Shown: positions 54,181 through 64,000 of the stretch, one piece after another
Position numbering within the stretch: position 1 is the stretch's first letter
Layout: each line of letters opens with the position of its first letter
Source of the DNA: Pseudodesulfovibrio sp. zrk46
GTDB lineage: Bacteria > Desulfobacterota > Desulfovibrionia > Desulfovibrionales > Desulfovibrionaceae
NCBI RefSeq assembly: GCF_012516435.1
Contig: NZ_CP051216.1
Span: 3,533,669-3,597,668 of the forward strand
Direction: 5' to 3'
DNA length: 64,000 nucleotides
Made by a program: the position numbers and the translations under genes
Notes under the pieces: model-generated
The model's input: only the letters and a program-made list of their open reading frames with translations
Database searches by the model: none
Told to the model about the DNA's origin: nothing

Positions 54181-54321
54181 ATCCACCTCCCCAAAAATGA
54201 GCCTTTTATTGTGTAATGGAAGTCGCAAGTGATTGCAAAATACTCTTTTACCGGTGAATCCATTGAGTCGCAACAGATAAACCCCTTGACCTAAAAGAAG
54301 ACATGAGCCAAACTGCCGTTT

Positions 54322-54372
54322 ATGCATAAAACCCTATTTCTGCGCAGCTTCTTTTTTATGAGCCTCCATTAG
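54322..54372 (+). CDS. predicted leader peptide with a Phe-Phe-Phe run
   Basis: The frame reads MHKTLFLRSFFFMSLH and stops at TAG 54370-54372. Three consecutive Phe codons (TTC TTT TTT, 54349-54357) follow a single Phe (54337-54339), as in phenylalanine attenuator leaders. The stop codon overlaps the first base of the antiterminator arm (54371), so a ribosome reaching it would cover that arm. No strong ribosome binding site is visible upstream, which is the main weakness. Confidence 0.55.
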   Translation: MHKTLFLRSFFFMSLH

Positions 54373-54423
54373 GAAGCTCGTGGCATACGCAGTGATATTA
54401 TGAACAACTACCACGGGCTTCCT
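54371..54423 (+). promoter_or_regulatory. antiterminator stem of the paaK attenuator
   Basis: AGGAAGCTCGTGG (54371-54383) pairs with CCACGGGCTTCCT (54411-54423), 13 bp with one G-T, across a 27-base loop. The 3' arm shares six bases (54411-54416) with the terminator stem, so the two structures exclude each other. Confidence 0.65.
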
Positions 54424-54441
54424 TGAGACCGTGGTTTTTTT
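54410..54441 (+). terminator. attenuator terminator upstream of paaK
   Basis: ACCACGG (54410-54416) pairs with CCGTGGT (54429-54435) around a 12-base loop and is followed by a run of seven T (54435-54441). It lies 80 bases before the paaK start and would stop transcription unless the antiterminator forms. Confidence 0.75.
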
Positions 54442-54520
54442 ATTATGAAAACTTGGCCGATTAAAGGCCAACCCGACCATTAGGCCAACCTGTGTGGCCA
54501 TTACGTGAAGGAGAGAGAGA

Positions 54521-55825
54521 ATGATTTACGACGTGCACAATGAAACCCTGCCCAGGGAAGACCTGGAAAAGCTCCAGCTTAAACGCCTACAGGCCCTGTG
54601 TGAGCGGGTGTACGCCAATGTCCCGTTCTACAAAAAGAAATTTGACGAAAAGGGTGTCAAACCGCAGGATATCAAGTCCCTGAAGGACCTTACCCTGCTG
54701 CCCTTCACCGTAAAGCAAGACCTGCGCGATCAGTACCCCTTTGGCATGTTTGCTGTGCCCAAGGACCAGATCGTCCGCATCCATTCGTCCTCCGGCACTA
54801 CTGGTACAGCCACAGTAGTTGGCTACACCAAGCGTGACATCGACAATTGGGGAGAACTTATGGCTCGCTCCTTCATGGCAGCCGGAGCCAGTGCTGCGGA
54901 CACTGTACATAATGCATATGGCTATGGGCTCTTCACCGGCGGCCTGGGCGCCCACTACGGCGCTGAAGCACTGGGTGCCACTGTAATCCCCATATCTGGA
55001 GGGGCCACTCGCCGTCAGGTAAGCCTGCTCAAAGACTTTGCACCCGACGTCATCTGTTGCACCCCGTCCTACGCTCTTTTCCTTGCTGAGACAGGAGAGG
55101 ATATGGGCATCAACATTAAGGACCTCCCTCTGCGCATCGGTATTTTCGGTGCCGAACCGTGGACCGAAGAAATGCGCCGCAGTATCGAAAAGAAACTCGG
55201 CATCACTGCCATAGACATCTACGGCCTTTCCGAAATCATGGGACCTGGCGTTGCCATCGAATGTCATCAGGCGCAAGATGGCCTCCACATCCAAGAGGAC
55301 CACTTCTTAGCCGAGACCATTGATCCTGAAACAGGCGATCCTGTTGGTCCGGGCGAAGAAGGTGAACTCGTTTTCACTACTCTGACCAAAGAAGGCATTC
55401 CGCTTATCCGCTATCGCACCCGCGATCTGACGACCTTGAACACCACACCTTGCAAGTGTGGCCGAACCACTGCCCGCATGAAACGCGTCACCGGTCGCTC
55501 CGACGACATGCTCATCATTCGCGGTGTCAACGTCTTCCCGTCACAGATCGAGTCCATCCTCATCGAAACCGAAGGTCTCACCCCGCATTACCAACTCATC
55601 GTGGAACGCCAAGGCAACCTCGACACCCTTGAAGTTCAGGTCGAGGTCAGTGACACTATGTTCTCCGACGAGATTAAGAATTTACAACTTCTGGAAAGGA
55701 AGGTAATGAAGAATATCAAGGAATTCCTCGGCGTCACAGCCAAGGTCCGATTGGTCAACCCCAAAGAGATCGAACGCTCCATGGGCAAGGCCAAGCGCAT
55801 CATTGATAAACGCAACGAAGCTTAA
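54521..55825 (+). CDS. paaK: phenylacetate-CoA ligase family enzyme
   Basis: AMP-forming ligase that activates phenylacetate or related aryl acids with CoA. The ATP-binding motif is SSSGTTGTA (89-97). Later motifs are [23 protein letters not shown] and [20 protein letters not shown], and the length of 434 is typical. GAAGGAGAGAGAGA precedes the ATG. In anaerobes this ligase works with indolepyruvate:ferredoxin oxidoreductase to interconvert aryl acids and aromatic amino acids; that enzyme is not in the window. Expression is probably controlled by the upstream attenuator. An ACT-domain gene follows 15 bases later. Confidence 0.92.
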   Translation: MIYDVHNETLPREDLEKLQLKRLQALCERVYANVPFYKKKFDEKGVKPQDIKSLKDLTLLPFTVKQDLRDQYPFGMFAVPKDQIVRIHSSSGTTGTATVVGYTKRDIDNWGELMARSFMAAGASAADTVHNAYGYGLFTGGLGAHYGAEALGATVIPISGGATRRQVSLLKDFAPDVICCTPSYALFLAETGEDMGINIKDLPLRIGIFGAEPWTEEMRRSIEKKLGITAIDIYGLSEIMGPGVAIECHQAQDGLHIQEDHFLAETIDPETGDPVGPGEEGELVFTTLTKEGIPLIRYRTRDLTTLNTTPCKCGRTTARMKRVTGRSDDMLIIRGVNVFPSQIESILIETEGLTPHYQLIVERQGNLDTLEVQVEVSDTMFSDEIKNLQLLERKVMKNIKEFLGVTAKVRLVNPKEIERSMGKAKRIIDKRNEA

Positions 55826-55840
55826 TCCTAGGAGAATACA

Positions 55841-56272
55841 ATGAAAGTAGATCAGCTCTCCATATTCCTGGAAAACCGCGCCGGTCGCCTGGCAGAAGTA
55901 ACTCGTATTCTGTCCGAAGCAGGTGTAAATATTCGAGCCCTGTCCTTGGCTGACACCTCGGACTTCGGCATCCTTCGCCTCATCGTCTCAGACTTTGATA
56001 CCGCAAAAGCCAAACTCAAAGATAACGGCTTCACTGTTGGTCGCACATCTGTAGTTGCAGTCAAGGTTTCTGATGATCCAGGCGGACTTCACAACATACT
56101 GACTATGCTACAAAATGCAGGTATCAACGTTGAGTACATGTACGCTTTCGTACAGCAGTCCGGAGACTCCGCAGTACTCATACTCCGATTTGATCGCACT
56201 GAACAAGGTATTGAGTTACTTCAGAAGAACAATATCGAAATCATCCCCGGAGACACTCTTTACTCCATGTAG
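55841..56272 (+). CDS. tandem ACT-domain protein
   Basis: A 143-residue protein of two ACT domains. The first begins [36 protein letters not shown] (about 3-65), and the second begins [32 protein letters not shown] (about 70-140). ACT domains bind amino acids, and this one probably reports an aromatic amino-acid level to the neighbouring PaaK. It has AGGAGAATACA before the ATG and is usually found next to paaK in anaerobes. Confidence 0.9.
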   Translation: MKVDQLSIFLENRAGRLAEVTRILSEAGVNIRALSLADTSDFGILRLIVSDFDTAKAKLKDNGFTVGRTSVVAVKVSDDPGGLHNILTMLQNAGINVEYMYAFVQQSGDSAVLILRFDRTEQGIELLQKNNIEIIPGDTLYSM

Positions 56273-56287
56273 CTGTATTATTAGTAC

Positions 56288-56329
56288 AAATAAAAAAGGT
56301 GGAAGCATATGCTTCCACCTTTTTTATTT
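56288..56329. terminator. terminator after the ACT gene
   Basis: A perfect 21-bp palindrome (56288-56308 with 56309-56329) centred on CATATG has A-rich and T-rich ends. It marks the end of the paaK-ACT unit on the plus strand. Confidence 0.92.
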
Positions 56330-56513
56330 GTTCAACGCCCCCAATACACACTTCCCCAAATGAGTGTGAAAATATGAGCAGTCCTTTTTCTTCCAAAAAG
56401 TATTGCTCAAAAAAAGCCCGTGACGTATACGAACATTGTTTTGGTATTCACTGGCAGTGGGGGAAACCGTGAATGGGGTTAATAAAAAACAAACGTCCTA
56501 CTCGAGGACTCAA

Positions 56514-56861
56514 ATGGCGGAAAAAGAAGTAATCGACAGCAAATTCCTGGAATCAATGGCCGGTAAACAACCTTTTCTCAAAAGAATGTTTACAGTCTTT
56601 ATCTCTCAGGAGCCCAAACGAATTGAAGAGATTCGAGAGGCTCTCAAAGCGCAAGACGTTGATCGTCTTCGTCACCTTGCTCATGCTCTTAAAGGTGGAG
56701 CAGCGACAATGGGTGTCGAACGAGTCAGAGATTGTTGCCTTCTCCTTGAGAATGCATCCAAAGCTCAAGATATGACTGCTGCTCACGAACATCTTGTTGA
56801 TCTAGAATTAGAGATGCGAACCGCATACCGATTCATGTTCAATTACTTAGCTGAACACTAG
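56514..56861 (+). CDS. HPt-domain phosphotransfer protein
   Basis: A single four-helix HPt domain of 115 residues. The phospho-histidine is H57 in RHLAHALKGGAATMG. It would pass phosphate from a hybrid kinase to a response regulator; the partners are not in the neighbourhood, although the lone CheY-like protein (23056) is a possible receiver. The start at 56514 has GAGGA seven bases upstream; the earlier frame start at 56436 adds 26 unlikely residues. Confidence 0.9.
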   Translation: MAEKEVIDSKFLESMAGKQPFLKRMFTVFISQEPKRIEEIREALKAQDVDRLRHLAHALKGGAATMGVERVRDCCLLLENASKAQDMTAAHEHLVDLELEMRTAYRFMFNYLAEH

Positions 56862-56880
56862 TTGATATCAATTGAATTAG

Positions 56881-56915
56881 AAAAGGCCTGTCATAAGCAA
56901 TGACAGGCCTTTTTC
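56881..56915. terminator. bidirectional terminator after the HPt gene
   Basis: AAAAGGCCTGTCA (56881-56893) pairs perfectly with TGACAGGCCTTTT (56901-56913). The loop is seven bases and a T run follows. It lies between convergent genes. Confidence 0.9.
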
Positions 56916-56934
56916 ATTCATTATTACAAAACAT

Positions 56935-58296
56935 CTAACGACACGCCATTCTAAGTGGAGCCTCGCCAATCCCTGGCCAAATACGCACAAGTCCAAAAGC
57001 AGCACGAATAAAGGTCCACAGCGCAGTCGCCATCCAGATGTAAACTAGAATATGAACTGGTTGCAATTGATCAAGAGAATAAACCAATCCTCCTGCCAGA
57101 CATGAAGCAACGATCATAGCATTCCGAAGATATCGAAAATCTCCTGTTCCCCAATGAATGCCATCAGTGGCAAAAGAAAGAGCTCCCAAGGGCTGGGTTA
57201 AGGCTACAACCCACCAAGCAGGCCCAAAAACCAACAAGGCATCTGGCGGAACCAGTAGCCACGCAACCCCATTTTCGCCAACAATCATCGCAGCACACAT
57301 CGCTAGACCTGTTCCCACACTCCATATGCATACCATTCGAGCAACGCTTCTGGCATATCGGACTTCTCCAGCACCAAGAAAGTAGCCCACGAGGCTCTGC
57401 CCTGTGATTGCAAAAGCATCGAGAAACAGAGCAGCAAAGATGAAGAACTGACGTATGGCTTGATACGCTGCCCCCTCATTCGCCCCGGCGTGATTGGCAA
57501 CACGAGTGCACAAAGCCAAAAACAGTAAAACCATCCCGGTACGTACAAACAGATCGCCACCAATCTTGAGAAGCTTGGCAACACCTGCGCCACGAATATG
57601 AAATGTCAAACCAACCGATTGCGCCACTACAACCAGGCCCCACGCCGCACCAATCCACTGACTCACAGTACTCGCGATCGCAGCCCCAGCTACACCCAGT
57701 TCGGGAAATGGTCCAACTCCAAAAATCAACAACCAATCCAAAAGCAGATTAATCAAGTTTATACCGACGGCCACATACAATGGGGTTCGCATATCCTGCG
57801 CCCCTCGTAATGCCCCAAAACAGGCTATCGAAACCAATACAGCAGGAGCGCCAAGCAGTCGATAAAACATGTACTCGCAAGCAAGCTCATTAACTGCCCC
57901 TGCAGCACCAAGCAAACTGCCAATAGACTTCAGTACAGGCATGGCACCGAGCATAAGAACAATTCCGATGCACGCAGCCATCATAATCGCTAACGACACC
58001 ACCTTAACTGCATGATCGTGATTTCCGCCTCCCTCATCCTTTGCCACCTCAGTCTGCGTTCCAACTCCGAGAAAAGAAAAGGCCCAGAAGATTGACGAAA
58101 AAGCCACTGTTCCTACACCTAATGCGGCTACGGGCTCCGAACCGGGCAAACGCGCTACGAACGCAGTGTCAGCTAGCCCAGTCAGAGGCTCGGCCACCAG
58201 TGAAAAGAGGACAGGAACAGCCAAGCCTGCAAGGGTACGATGCGGTTGAGAAAGGAATGGATGGTCTTTTGTTTTTTCTATCTTGGTACTACTCAT
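56935..58296 (-). CDS. MATE-family efflux transporter (DinF-like)
   Basis: A 453-residue membrane protein with 12 hydrophobic segments. The early sequence PHRTLAGLAVPVLFSLVAEPLTGLADTAFVARLPG is DinF/NorM-type. The start at 58296 (MSSTKIEK) has GAAGGA about nine bases upstream; the frame from 58365 adds 23 improbable residues. It is unlike the MATE gene at 23661 in detail, so the two are not recent duplicates. The substrate is unknown. It diverges from cls. Confidence 0.9.
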   Translation of the reverse strand: MSSTKIEKTKDHPFLSQPHRTLAGLAVPVLFSLVAEPLTGLADTAFVARLPGSEPVAALGVGTVAFSSIFWAFSFLGVGTQTEVAKDEGGGNHDHAVKVVSLAIMMAACIGIVLMLGAMPVLKSIGSLLGAAGAVNELACEYMFYRLLGAPAVLVSIACFGALRGAQDMRTPLYVAVGINLINLLLDWLLIFGVGPFPELGVAGAAIASTVSQWIGAAWGLVVVAQSVGLTFHIRGAGVAKLLKIGGDLFVRTGMVLLFLALCTRVANHAGANEGAAYQAIRQFFIFAALFLDAFAITGQSLVGYFLGAGEVRYARSVARMVCIWSVGTGLAMCAAMIVGENGVAWLLVPPDALLVFGPAWWVVALTQPLGALSFATDGIHWGTGDFRYLRNAMIVASCLAGGLVYSLDQLQPVHILVYIWMATALWTFIRAAFGLVRIWPGIGEAPLRMACR

Positions 58297-58392
58297 GAAT
58301 GATTTTCCTTCGGGTGAAATCCGATCACATTTCATCCATGCAGGCAACAGGATATATTGCCACAATCATCATACTTCTGGTAATCAGATTCC

Positions 58393-59838
58393 ATGCTTAC
58401 AGAAGACGTACATTTTCTCATCACTGCATTCAGCCTTTTCTATACAGTCGTTGAGATTACAGCCATCATCACCGCCATAATTGCTGTACGCGACACACGC
58501 ACCCCACAAGGGGCAGTTGCTTGGGCAATATCACTAGTAACCTTTCCCCTACTCACACTCCCATTTTACTGGGTATTTGGTAGAAGCAAATTTCATGGTT
58601 ACGTTGACGCCATGCGCGCTGGAGAAGAAAGATTTCTTGAATTGGTGGAAGACAAACACAATATCCCCCAAGTCCCACGGCTTTCGGAACGAAAGCGTCC
58701 GCACACCCCTCGTGCTGCATTTGAAACATTAGCAGAGATTCCATTTCTGAAAGGAAACGACTTAGAGCTACACATTAATGGGCACGACACTTTCGACGCA
58801 ATTTTCAGTTACATCAATCAAGCTAAAAAATACGTGCTTATTCAGTTCTTCATTGTTCACGATGATGAACTTGGCAAACGTTTACAAAAACTGCTCGTTC
58901 GAAAAGCCCGCGAGGGGGTACGCATTAACTTTCTTTACGACGAAATCGGATGCCACAAGACCCCGCCTTCATACTGGAATACCATGCGTAAAGCTGGCGT
59001 CGATGTACACCCTTTCCACACTCGCCGAGGCCGCGGCAACCGATTTCAACTCAATTTCCGCAACCACAGGAAAATAGTTGTCATCGATGGGCAAACCGCT
59101 TTCGTGGGTGGTCATAATATAGGTAACGAATATCTCGGAGTCTCAGACAAATTCGATGGTTGGCGCGATACCCATATGAGAATTACAGGCCCAGCAGTCA
59201 TCGGCGTTCGCATCAGCTTCGCCAAAGATTGGTTTTGGGCAACAGGCGAACTATACGAAATCGATCTTTCCCTACCTGAACCTTCAGGCAATGCCGACGT
59301 CTTGGCACTGGCAACTGGCCCAGCAGACGATCTGGAATCCTGTTCTCTCATGTTCATTCGCGCCATTAACTCTGCTCAAAAACGCTTCTGGATTGCTAGC
59401 CCATATTTCGTTCCAGACAGCTCTGTATGCAAAGCCCTTCAATTGGCAGCAATGCGTGGTGTAGACGTCCGCATTCTTCTCCCTCGCAAGCCAGATCATC
59501 TGCTTGTATACTTAGCAGGGTTTGCCTGCCTCAAAGAGCTTAAGATGCCCGGCATCCGTGTTTTCAGGTACAATGAAGGATTTCTGCACCAAAAAGTATT
59601 TCTCGCAGACGACAAGTTGGCCGGGGTAGGCACCGCGAACTTGGACAACCGTTCATTCCGACTCAATTTCGAAATAACCATGCTTGTAGAGGATATTCCC
59701 TTCTGCAATCAGATAGAGCAAATGTTCCAAGTTGATTTCACCAATAGTGTGGAGACTGGCACTCAGGAATATCACAATAAAAATGTCGTCTACCAAACCG
59801 TTATCAAATTCGCCCGCCTCCTCTCTCCAATTCTCTAA
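58393..59838 (+). CDS. cls: cardiolipin synthase (phospholipase D family)
   Basis: Makes cardiolipin from phosphatidylglycerol, continuing the pathway begun by PgsA. It is 481 residues with two N-terminal membrane helices (about 10-30 and 40-60). The two HKD motifs are HRKIVVIDGQTAFVGGHN and HQKVFLADDKLAGVGTANLDNRS, each with H-x-K-x4-D. The length and motif order match bacterial cls. The start at 58393 is ATG with no strong ribosome binding site. A terminator follows. Confidence 0.92.
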   Translation: MLTEDVHFLITAFSLFYTVVEITAIITAIIAVRDTRTPQGAVAWAISLVTFPLLTLPFYWVFGRSKFHGYVDAMRAGEERFLELVEDKHNIPQVPRLSERKRPHTPRAAFETLAEIPFLKGNDLELHINGHDTFDAIFSYINQAKKYVLIQFFIVHDDELGKRLQKLLVRKAREGVRINFLYDEIGCHKTPPSYWNTMRKAGVDVHPFHTRRGRGNRFQLNFRNHRKIVVIDGQTAFVGGHNIGNEYLGVSDKFDGWRDTHMRITGPAVIGVRISFAKDWFWATGELYEIDLSLPEPSGNADVLALATGPADDLESCSLMFIRAINSAQKRFWIASPYFVPDSSVCKALQLAAMRGVDVRILLPRKPDHLLVYLAGFACLKELKMPGIRVFRYNEGFLHQKVFLADDKLAGVGTANLDNRSFRLNFEITMLVEDIPFCNQIEQMFQVDFTNSVETGTQEYHNKNVVYQTVIKFARLLSPIL

Positions 59839-59908
59839 AATGTGTAGTTGCTTCTAGCTGCTTGTAAAACAATCAATAATCACCATTGTCCGCATATAGC
59901 GTTAAAAA

Positions 59909-59936
59909 AAAAGGGCTTCCATATGGAAGCCCTTTT
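59909..59936. terminator. bidirectional terminator between cls and dapB
   Basis: A perfect 14-bp palindrome (59909-59922 with 59923-59936), preceded by a run of A and ending in TTTT. It serves two convergent genes. Confidence 0.9.
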
Positions 59937-59956
59937 ACAATTACGATTCTAAACCG

Positions 59957-60736
59957 TTAGAAAATGTCAGCCATAGCATAGAGCTTTCCAGGCTTCTGCA
60001 GGGCCACCCACTTGGCAGCACGAAGAGCACCAGAGGCAAAGGTTTCACGAGAATGCGCACGATGAGTCACTTCAATACGCTCGCCCGGGCCAAAAAAGTA
60101 CATGGTATGATCACCAACAACATCGCCGCCTCGCAAGGTCTGCACACCAATTTCCTTCTGGGGGCGTTCGCCAATGATGCCATCACGACAATGCTTTTTG
60201 ACGTCATCATATTCCCAGCCACGGGCCTCAGCTAAACACTGAGCCAACTTGAGAGCAGTCCCAGAGGGAGAATCTTTCTTCATCTTGTGATGAGTCTCGA
60301 CCATCTCCATATCATAAGCCTCCCCCAAATACTGAACAAGCTGGGGCAGCACCTTGAGAAGCACATTGACCCCAACAGACATATTGGGTGCAAAGAAAAT
60401 GGGCGTTTCCTTTGCAGACTTCTCCAACTCCGCCACCTGCTCTTTATTCAAACCAGTTGTTCCGATGACAACAGGATTGCCGTGCTTGGCAGCAACTCTT
60501 GCATTCTCCACAGAAGCTTCAGGAGCCGTAAAATCAATAATCACAGCACCCGGAACTTCCGGCAAAAGCTCGTCCAGACAATCAGAAGCGGTACAACCGT
60601 CATGATCGATGCCGGCGGCATTCCCTTTACGTTCACAAGCTCCCACCAAGTTGAGTTCATCGTCTGCCAGAGTAAGATTTACCAGAGTATTCCCCATGCG
60701 CCCTTTAGCGCCCAGAATTACGATATCAGTAGCCAT
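59957..60736 (-). CDS. dapB: 4-hydroxy-tetrahydrodipicolinate reductase
   Basis: Reduces the dihydrodipicolinate precursor in lysine and diaminopimelate synthesis, downstream of the aspartokinase at 5401. The nucleotide motif is GAKGRMG (9-15), the substrate loop [13 protein letters not shown] and the catalytic HH of [10 protein letters not shown] are present. The length is 259. GCAGGAGAGAGAG precedes the ATG. It starts 23 bases after the ligA stop on the same strand. Confidence 0.95.
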   Translation of the reverse strand: MATDIVILGAKGRMGNTLVNLTLADDELNLVGACERKGNAAGIDHDGCTASDCLDELLPEVPGAVIIDFTAPEASVENARVAAKHGNPVVIGTTGLNKEQVAELEKSAKETPIFFAPNMSVGVNVLLKVLPQLVQYLGEAYDMEMVETHHKMKKDSPSGTALKLAQCLAEARGWEYDDVKKHCRDGIIGERPQKEIGVQTLRGGDVVGDHTMYFFGPGERIEVTHRAHSRETFASGALRAAKWVALQKPGKLYAMADIF

Positions 60737-60759
60737 CTCTCTCTCCTGCTACGTTAAAT

Positions 60760-62790
<2,031 letters not shown>

Positions 62791-62807
62791 TTATCAGCCT
62801 GTTTGAA

Positions 62808-63842
62808 TTACAGGATTTCTTTTATTTCATTCAAATTGGATTTCTTGCCAACGGCAAGCAGAGTGTCATAGGCGTGAATGACTTCCTTGGGACCTGGATT
62901 AAAGACCATCTCCCCTGTACCTGTTTTGATAGCAATAATGATCAAATTGAATCGAGGACGAATCTTGGACTCAATGAGATCCAGTTCGCACAACTCGGAA
63001 TCCGGAGTAACTTCCAGTTCTTCCATCTGAAGATCAATACCACCTCGAACAGCCAGTTCCAGGAAGTTTGTAACTGTAGGTCGAAGCACATTCTGAGCCA
63101 TTCGTAAGCCACCAATAAAATGCGGTAACACAACACGATCGGCTCCAGCCAACTCCAAGCGAGAAATGTGAGATTTGTCGCCTGCGCGGGCAACGATGGT
63201 TATGTTCGGATTCAACTGCCGAGCTGTGAGGGTCACATAAACATTCGCAGCTTCGCTGGTGAGAGCAGAAATCAAAGATTTAGCGTGCAATAGGCCGGCT
63301 GTAAGCAACACCTCATCACTTGTGGCATCACCATCAATACAAAGAATGCCATCTTGCTCCATTTTATCTATTAGATCAGGGTCCTGCTCGATGACGACAA
63401 CATCGTGCCCTTCTGCCAATATTTCCTGTACTACAATGCTGCCGATGCGACCATGCCCACAAATAATAAAATGATCTCTGAGCTTTGAGATTTCTTTCAA
63501 CATTTTATGTTTACCCCACAATATTTGCAAACGACCGTCAATCAACACTTGCGCAAAGGCACCTGCGATATAAACGAAACCACCAACACCACCCATGATC
63601 AAAAAGGAAGTAAAAATACGTCCTGGATCGGATAGCTGATTAACCTCCATGAAGCCAACCGTGGAGAGGGTTATTACCACCATATAAAAGGAGCTGGTAA
63701 AATCCCAATCCTCGTATCCCATATAAAAAGCGATGCCTATGATGAACACGAAAAACAGATAAACCACACCAAGAGCAACGCTCCAAAATGAGCCAAGCCT
63801 TGCTCTCAGCCTGAGCATCCGTCTATGGATTTTCTCGAACAT
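62808..63842 (-). CDS. potassium channel / TrkA-N domain protein
   Basis: A 344-residue channel with two membrane helices (about 18-41 and 76-100) around a pore helix, then a cytoplasmic RCK (TrkA-N) domain. The RCK Rossmann motif is CGHGRIG (128-134), and a TrkA-C domain is at the end. The filter is TLSTVGFMEV, where most K+ channels have TVGYG. It probably regulates potassium flow in response to nucleotide or ion binding. The ATG is three bases after the uvrB stop. Confidence 0.9.
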   Translation of the reverse strand: MFEKIHRRMLRLRARLGSFWSVALGVVYLFFVFIIGIAFYMGYEDWDFTSSFYMVVITLSTVGFMEVNQLSDPGRIFTSFLIMGGVGGFVYIAGAFAQVLIDGRLQILWGKHKMLKEISKLRDHFIICGHGRIGSIVVQEILAEGHDVVVIEQDPDLIDKMEQDGILCIDGDATSDEVLLTAGLLHAKSLISALTSEAANVYVTLTARQLNPNITIVARAGDKSHISRLELAGADRVVLPHFIGGLRMAQNVLRPTVTNFLELAVRGGIDLQMEELEVTPDSELCELDLIESKIRPRFNLIIIAIKTGTGEMVFNPGPKEVIHAYDTLLAVGKKSNLNEIKEIL

Positions 63843-63845
63843 GGG

Positions 63846-64000
63846 CTACCCCAACTCCAGTATGCGTTCACGCAGCAAAGCGACTCGATCTCTTAGTTCG
63901 GCCGCCCGCTCGAATTCCAATTCCTTTGCAGCTTCACGCATTTCGCGCTCCAGCCGTTTGACGGTCTTCTGTAACTGCTTGGGATCAGTAGAGCCATAAT
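63846..64000 (-). CDS. uvrB: excinuclease ABC subunit B, C-terminal part (partial)
   Basis: The last 51 codons of a minus-strand gene that runs beyond the right edge. The translation contains LQKTVKRLEREMREAAKEL then FERAAELRDRVALLRERILE, the UVR motif that binds UvrC. The stop codon is three bases from the ATG of the potassium channel gene, so the two are probably on one transcript. Only the end is visible; the helicase part lies outside. Confidence 0.85.
   Translation of the reverse strand, partial: YGSTDPKQLQKTVKRLEREMREAAKELEFERAAELRDRVALLRERILELG

Larger units (their letters stand above)
54181..54520 (+). promoter_or_regulatory. divergent region holding the paaK leader and attenuator
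   Basis: This is the only gene-free stretch over 300 bases, between the nitroreductase (-) and paaK (+). It contains a TTGACC box at 54286-54291, a 16-codon leader frame, an antiterminator, a terminator and two further GGCC-type hairpins (TTGGCC 54453-54458 with GGCCAA 54466-54471, and GGCCA 54483-54487 with TGGCC 54496-54500). A weak -10 (CAAACT at 54309-54314) at 17-base spacing would place transcription start near the leader ATG. Confidence 0.6.

Noticed and set aside
53571..54327. Long nitroreductase frame starting at 54327
   Set aside because: The N-terminal 49 residues would come from the region opposite the paaK leader, and the strong GGGGAGGTGGAT before 54180 marks the real start.
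54303..54329. 8-codon frame MSQTAVYA overlapping the paaK leader peptide
   Set aside because: It is out of frame with the Phe-rich leader and has only a weak upstream AAGAAG. It might couple to the leader start but is too short to claim.

Overview
This 64 kb window reads as a chromosomal segment of a sulfate-reducing deltaproteobacterium of the Desulfovibrionaceae. Gene content, the yggT-divIVA-DUF465-ilvBNC order and the moderate base composition point towards a Pseudodesulfovibrio or Maridesulfovibrio-like organism. That placement is an inference from gene content, not from a database search. The segment is dense, mostly core metabolism and housekeeping. I see no rRNA or tRNA genes, no CRISPR array, no insertion sequence and no prophage.

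Layout. 1-230: the tail of an unknown gene and two strong hairpin terminators. 231-1568 (-): ugd. 1760-8237 (+): pdxJ, acpS, nnr, a CBS-domain protein, tsaE, lysC, cimA. 8409-10239 (-): gap and surE. 10379-15551 (+): an OB/HD nuclease-like protein, tmk, an amino-acid ABC importer without its ATPase, a glutaredoxin-like protein and a ferredoxin:thioredoxin reductase-like protein. 15620-18754: metY (-), a small unknown gene (+), trmFO (-). 18834-23050 (+): two peptide-ABC ATPases, an HD protein and cbiQO. A CheY-like gene (-) follows. 23661-32963 (+): MATE, DUF2156, phosphatase-like protein, UvrD-family helicase, thiL, trmO, a hydrolase and two exported small proteins. 33047-43315 is mostly (-): UPF0316, ilvC-ilvN-ilvB, DUF465, DivIVA, YggT, a HAD phosphatase and two unknown genes; then tatA (+), and pgsA with two exported unknown proteins (-). 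43472-49336: a SixA-like gene (+), miaA-coaD-rsmD-MBL nuclease (-), a LOG protein and an EamA transporter (+). 49447-54180 (-): MCP, zinc-ribbon, gpmI, rsfS, nitroreductase. 54322-56861 (+): a leader with an attenuator, paaK, an ACT protein and an HPt protein. 56935-64000: MATE (-), cls (+), dapB, ligA, K+ channel and the end of uvrB (-).

Amino-acid metabolism is the main theme: aspartokinase, citramalate synthase, acetohydroxyacid synthase, ketol-acid reductoisomerase, dihydrodipicolinate reductase, O-acetylhomoserine sulfhydrylase and amino-acid or peptide uptake. The most interesting signal is upstream of paaK. A 16-codon reading frame with a Phe-Phe-Phe run ends at the first arm of an antiterminator, which is mutually exclusive with a terminator followed by a T run. 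This looks like a phenylalanine attenuator controlling an aryl-acetate CoA ligase plus an ACT-domain protein. Its logic would fit salvage of phenylacetate into phenylalanine. Other points are an internal Shine-Dalgarno and in-frame start inside lysC (a beta subunit), a chemoreceptor with its sensor domain at the cytoplasmic C-terminus, and unusual cofactor-binding residues in gap and ilvC.
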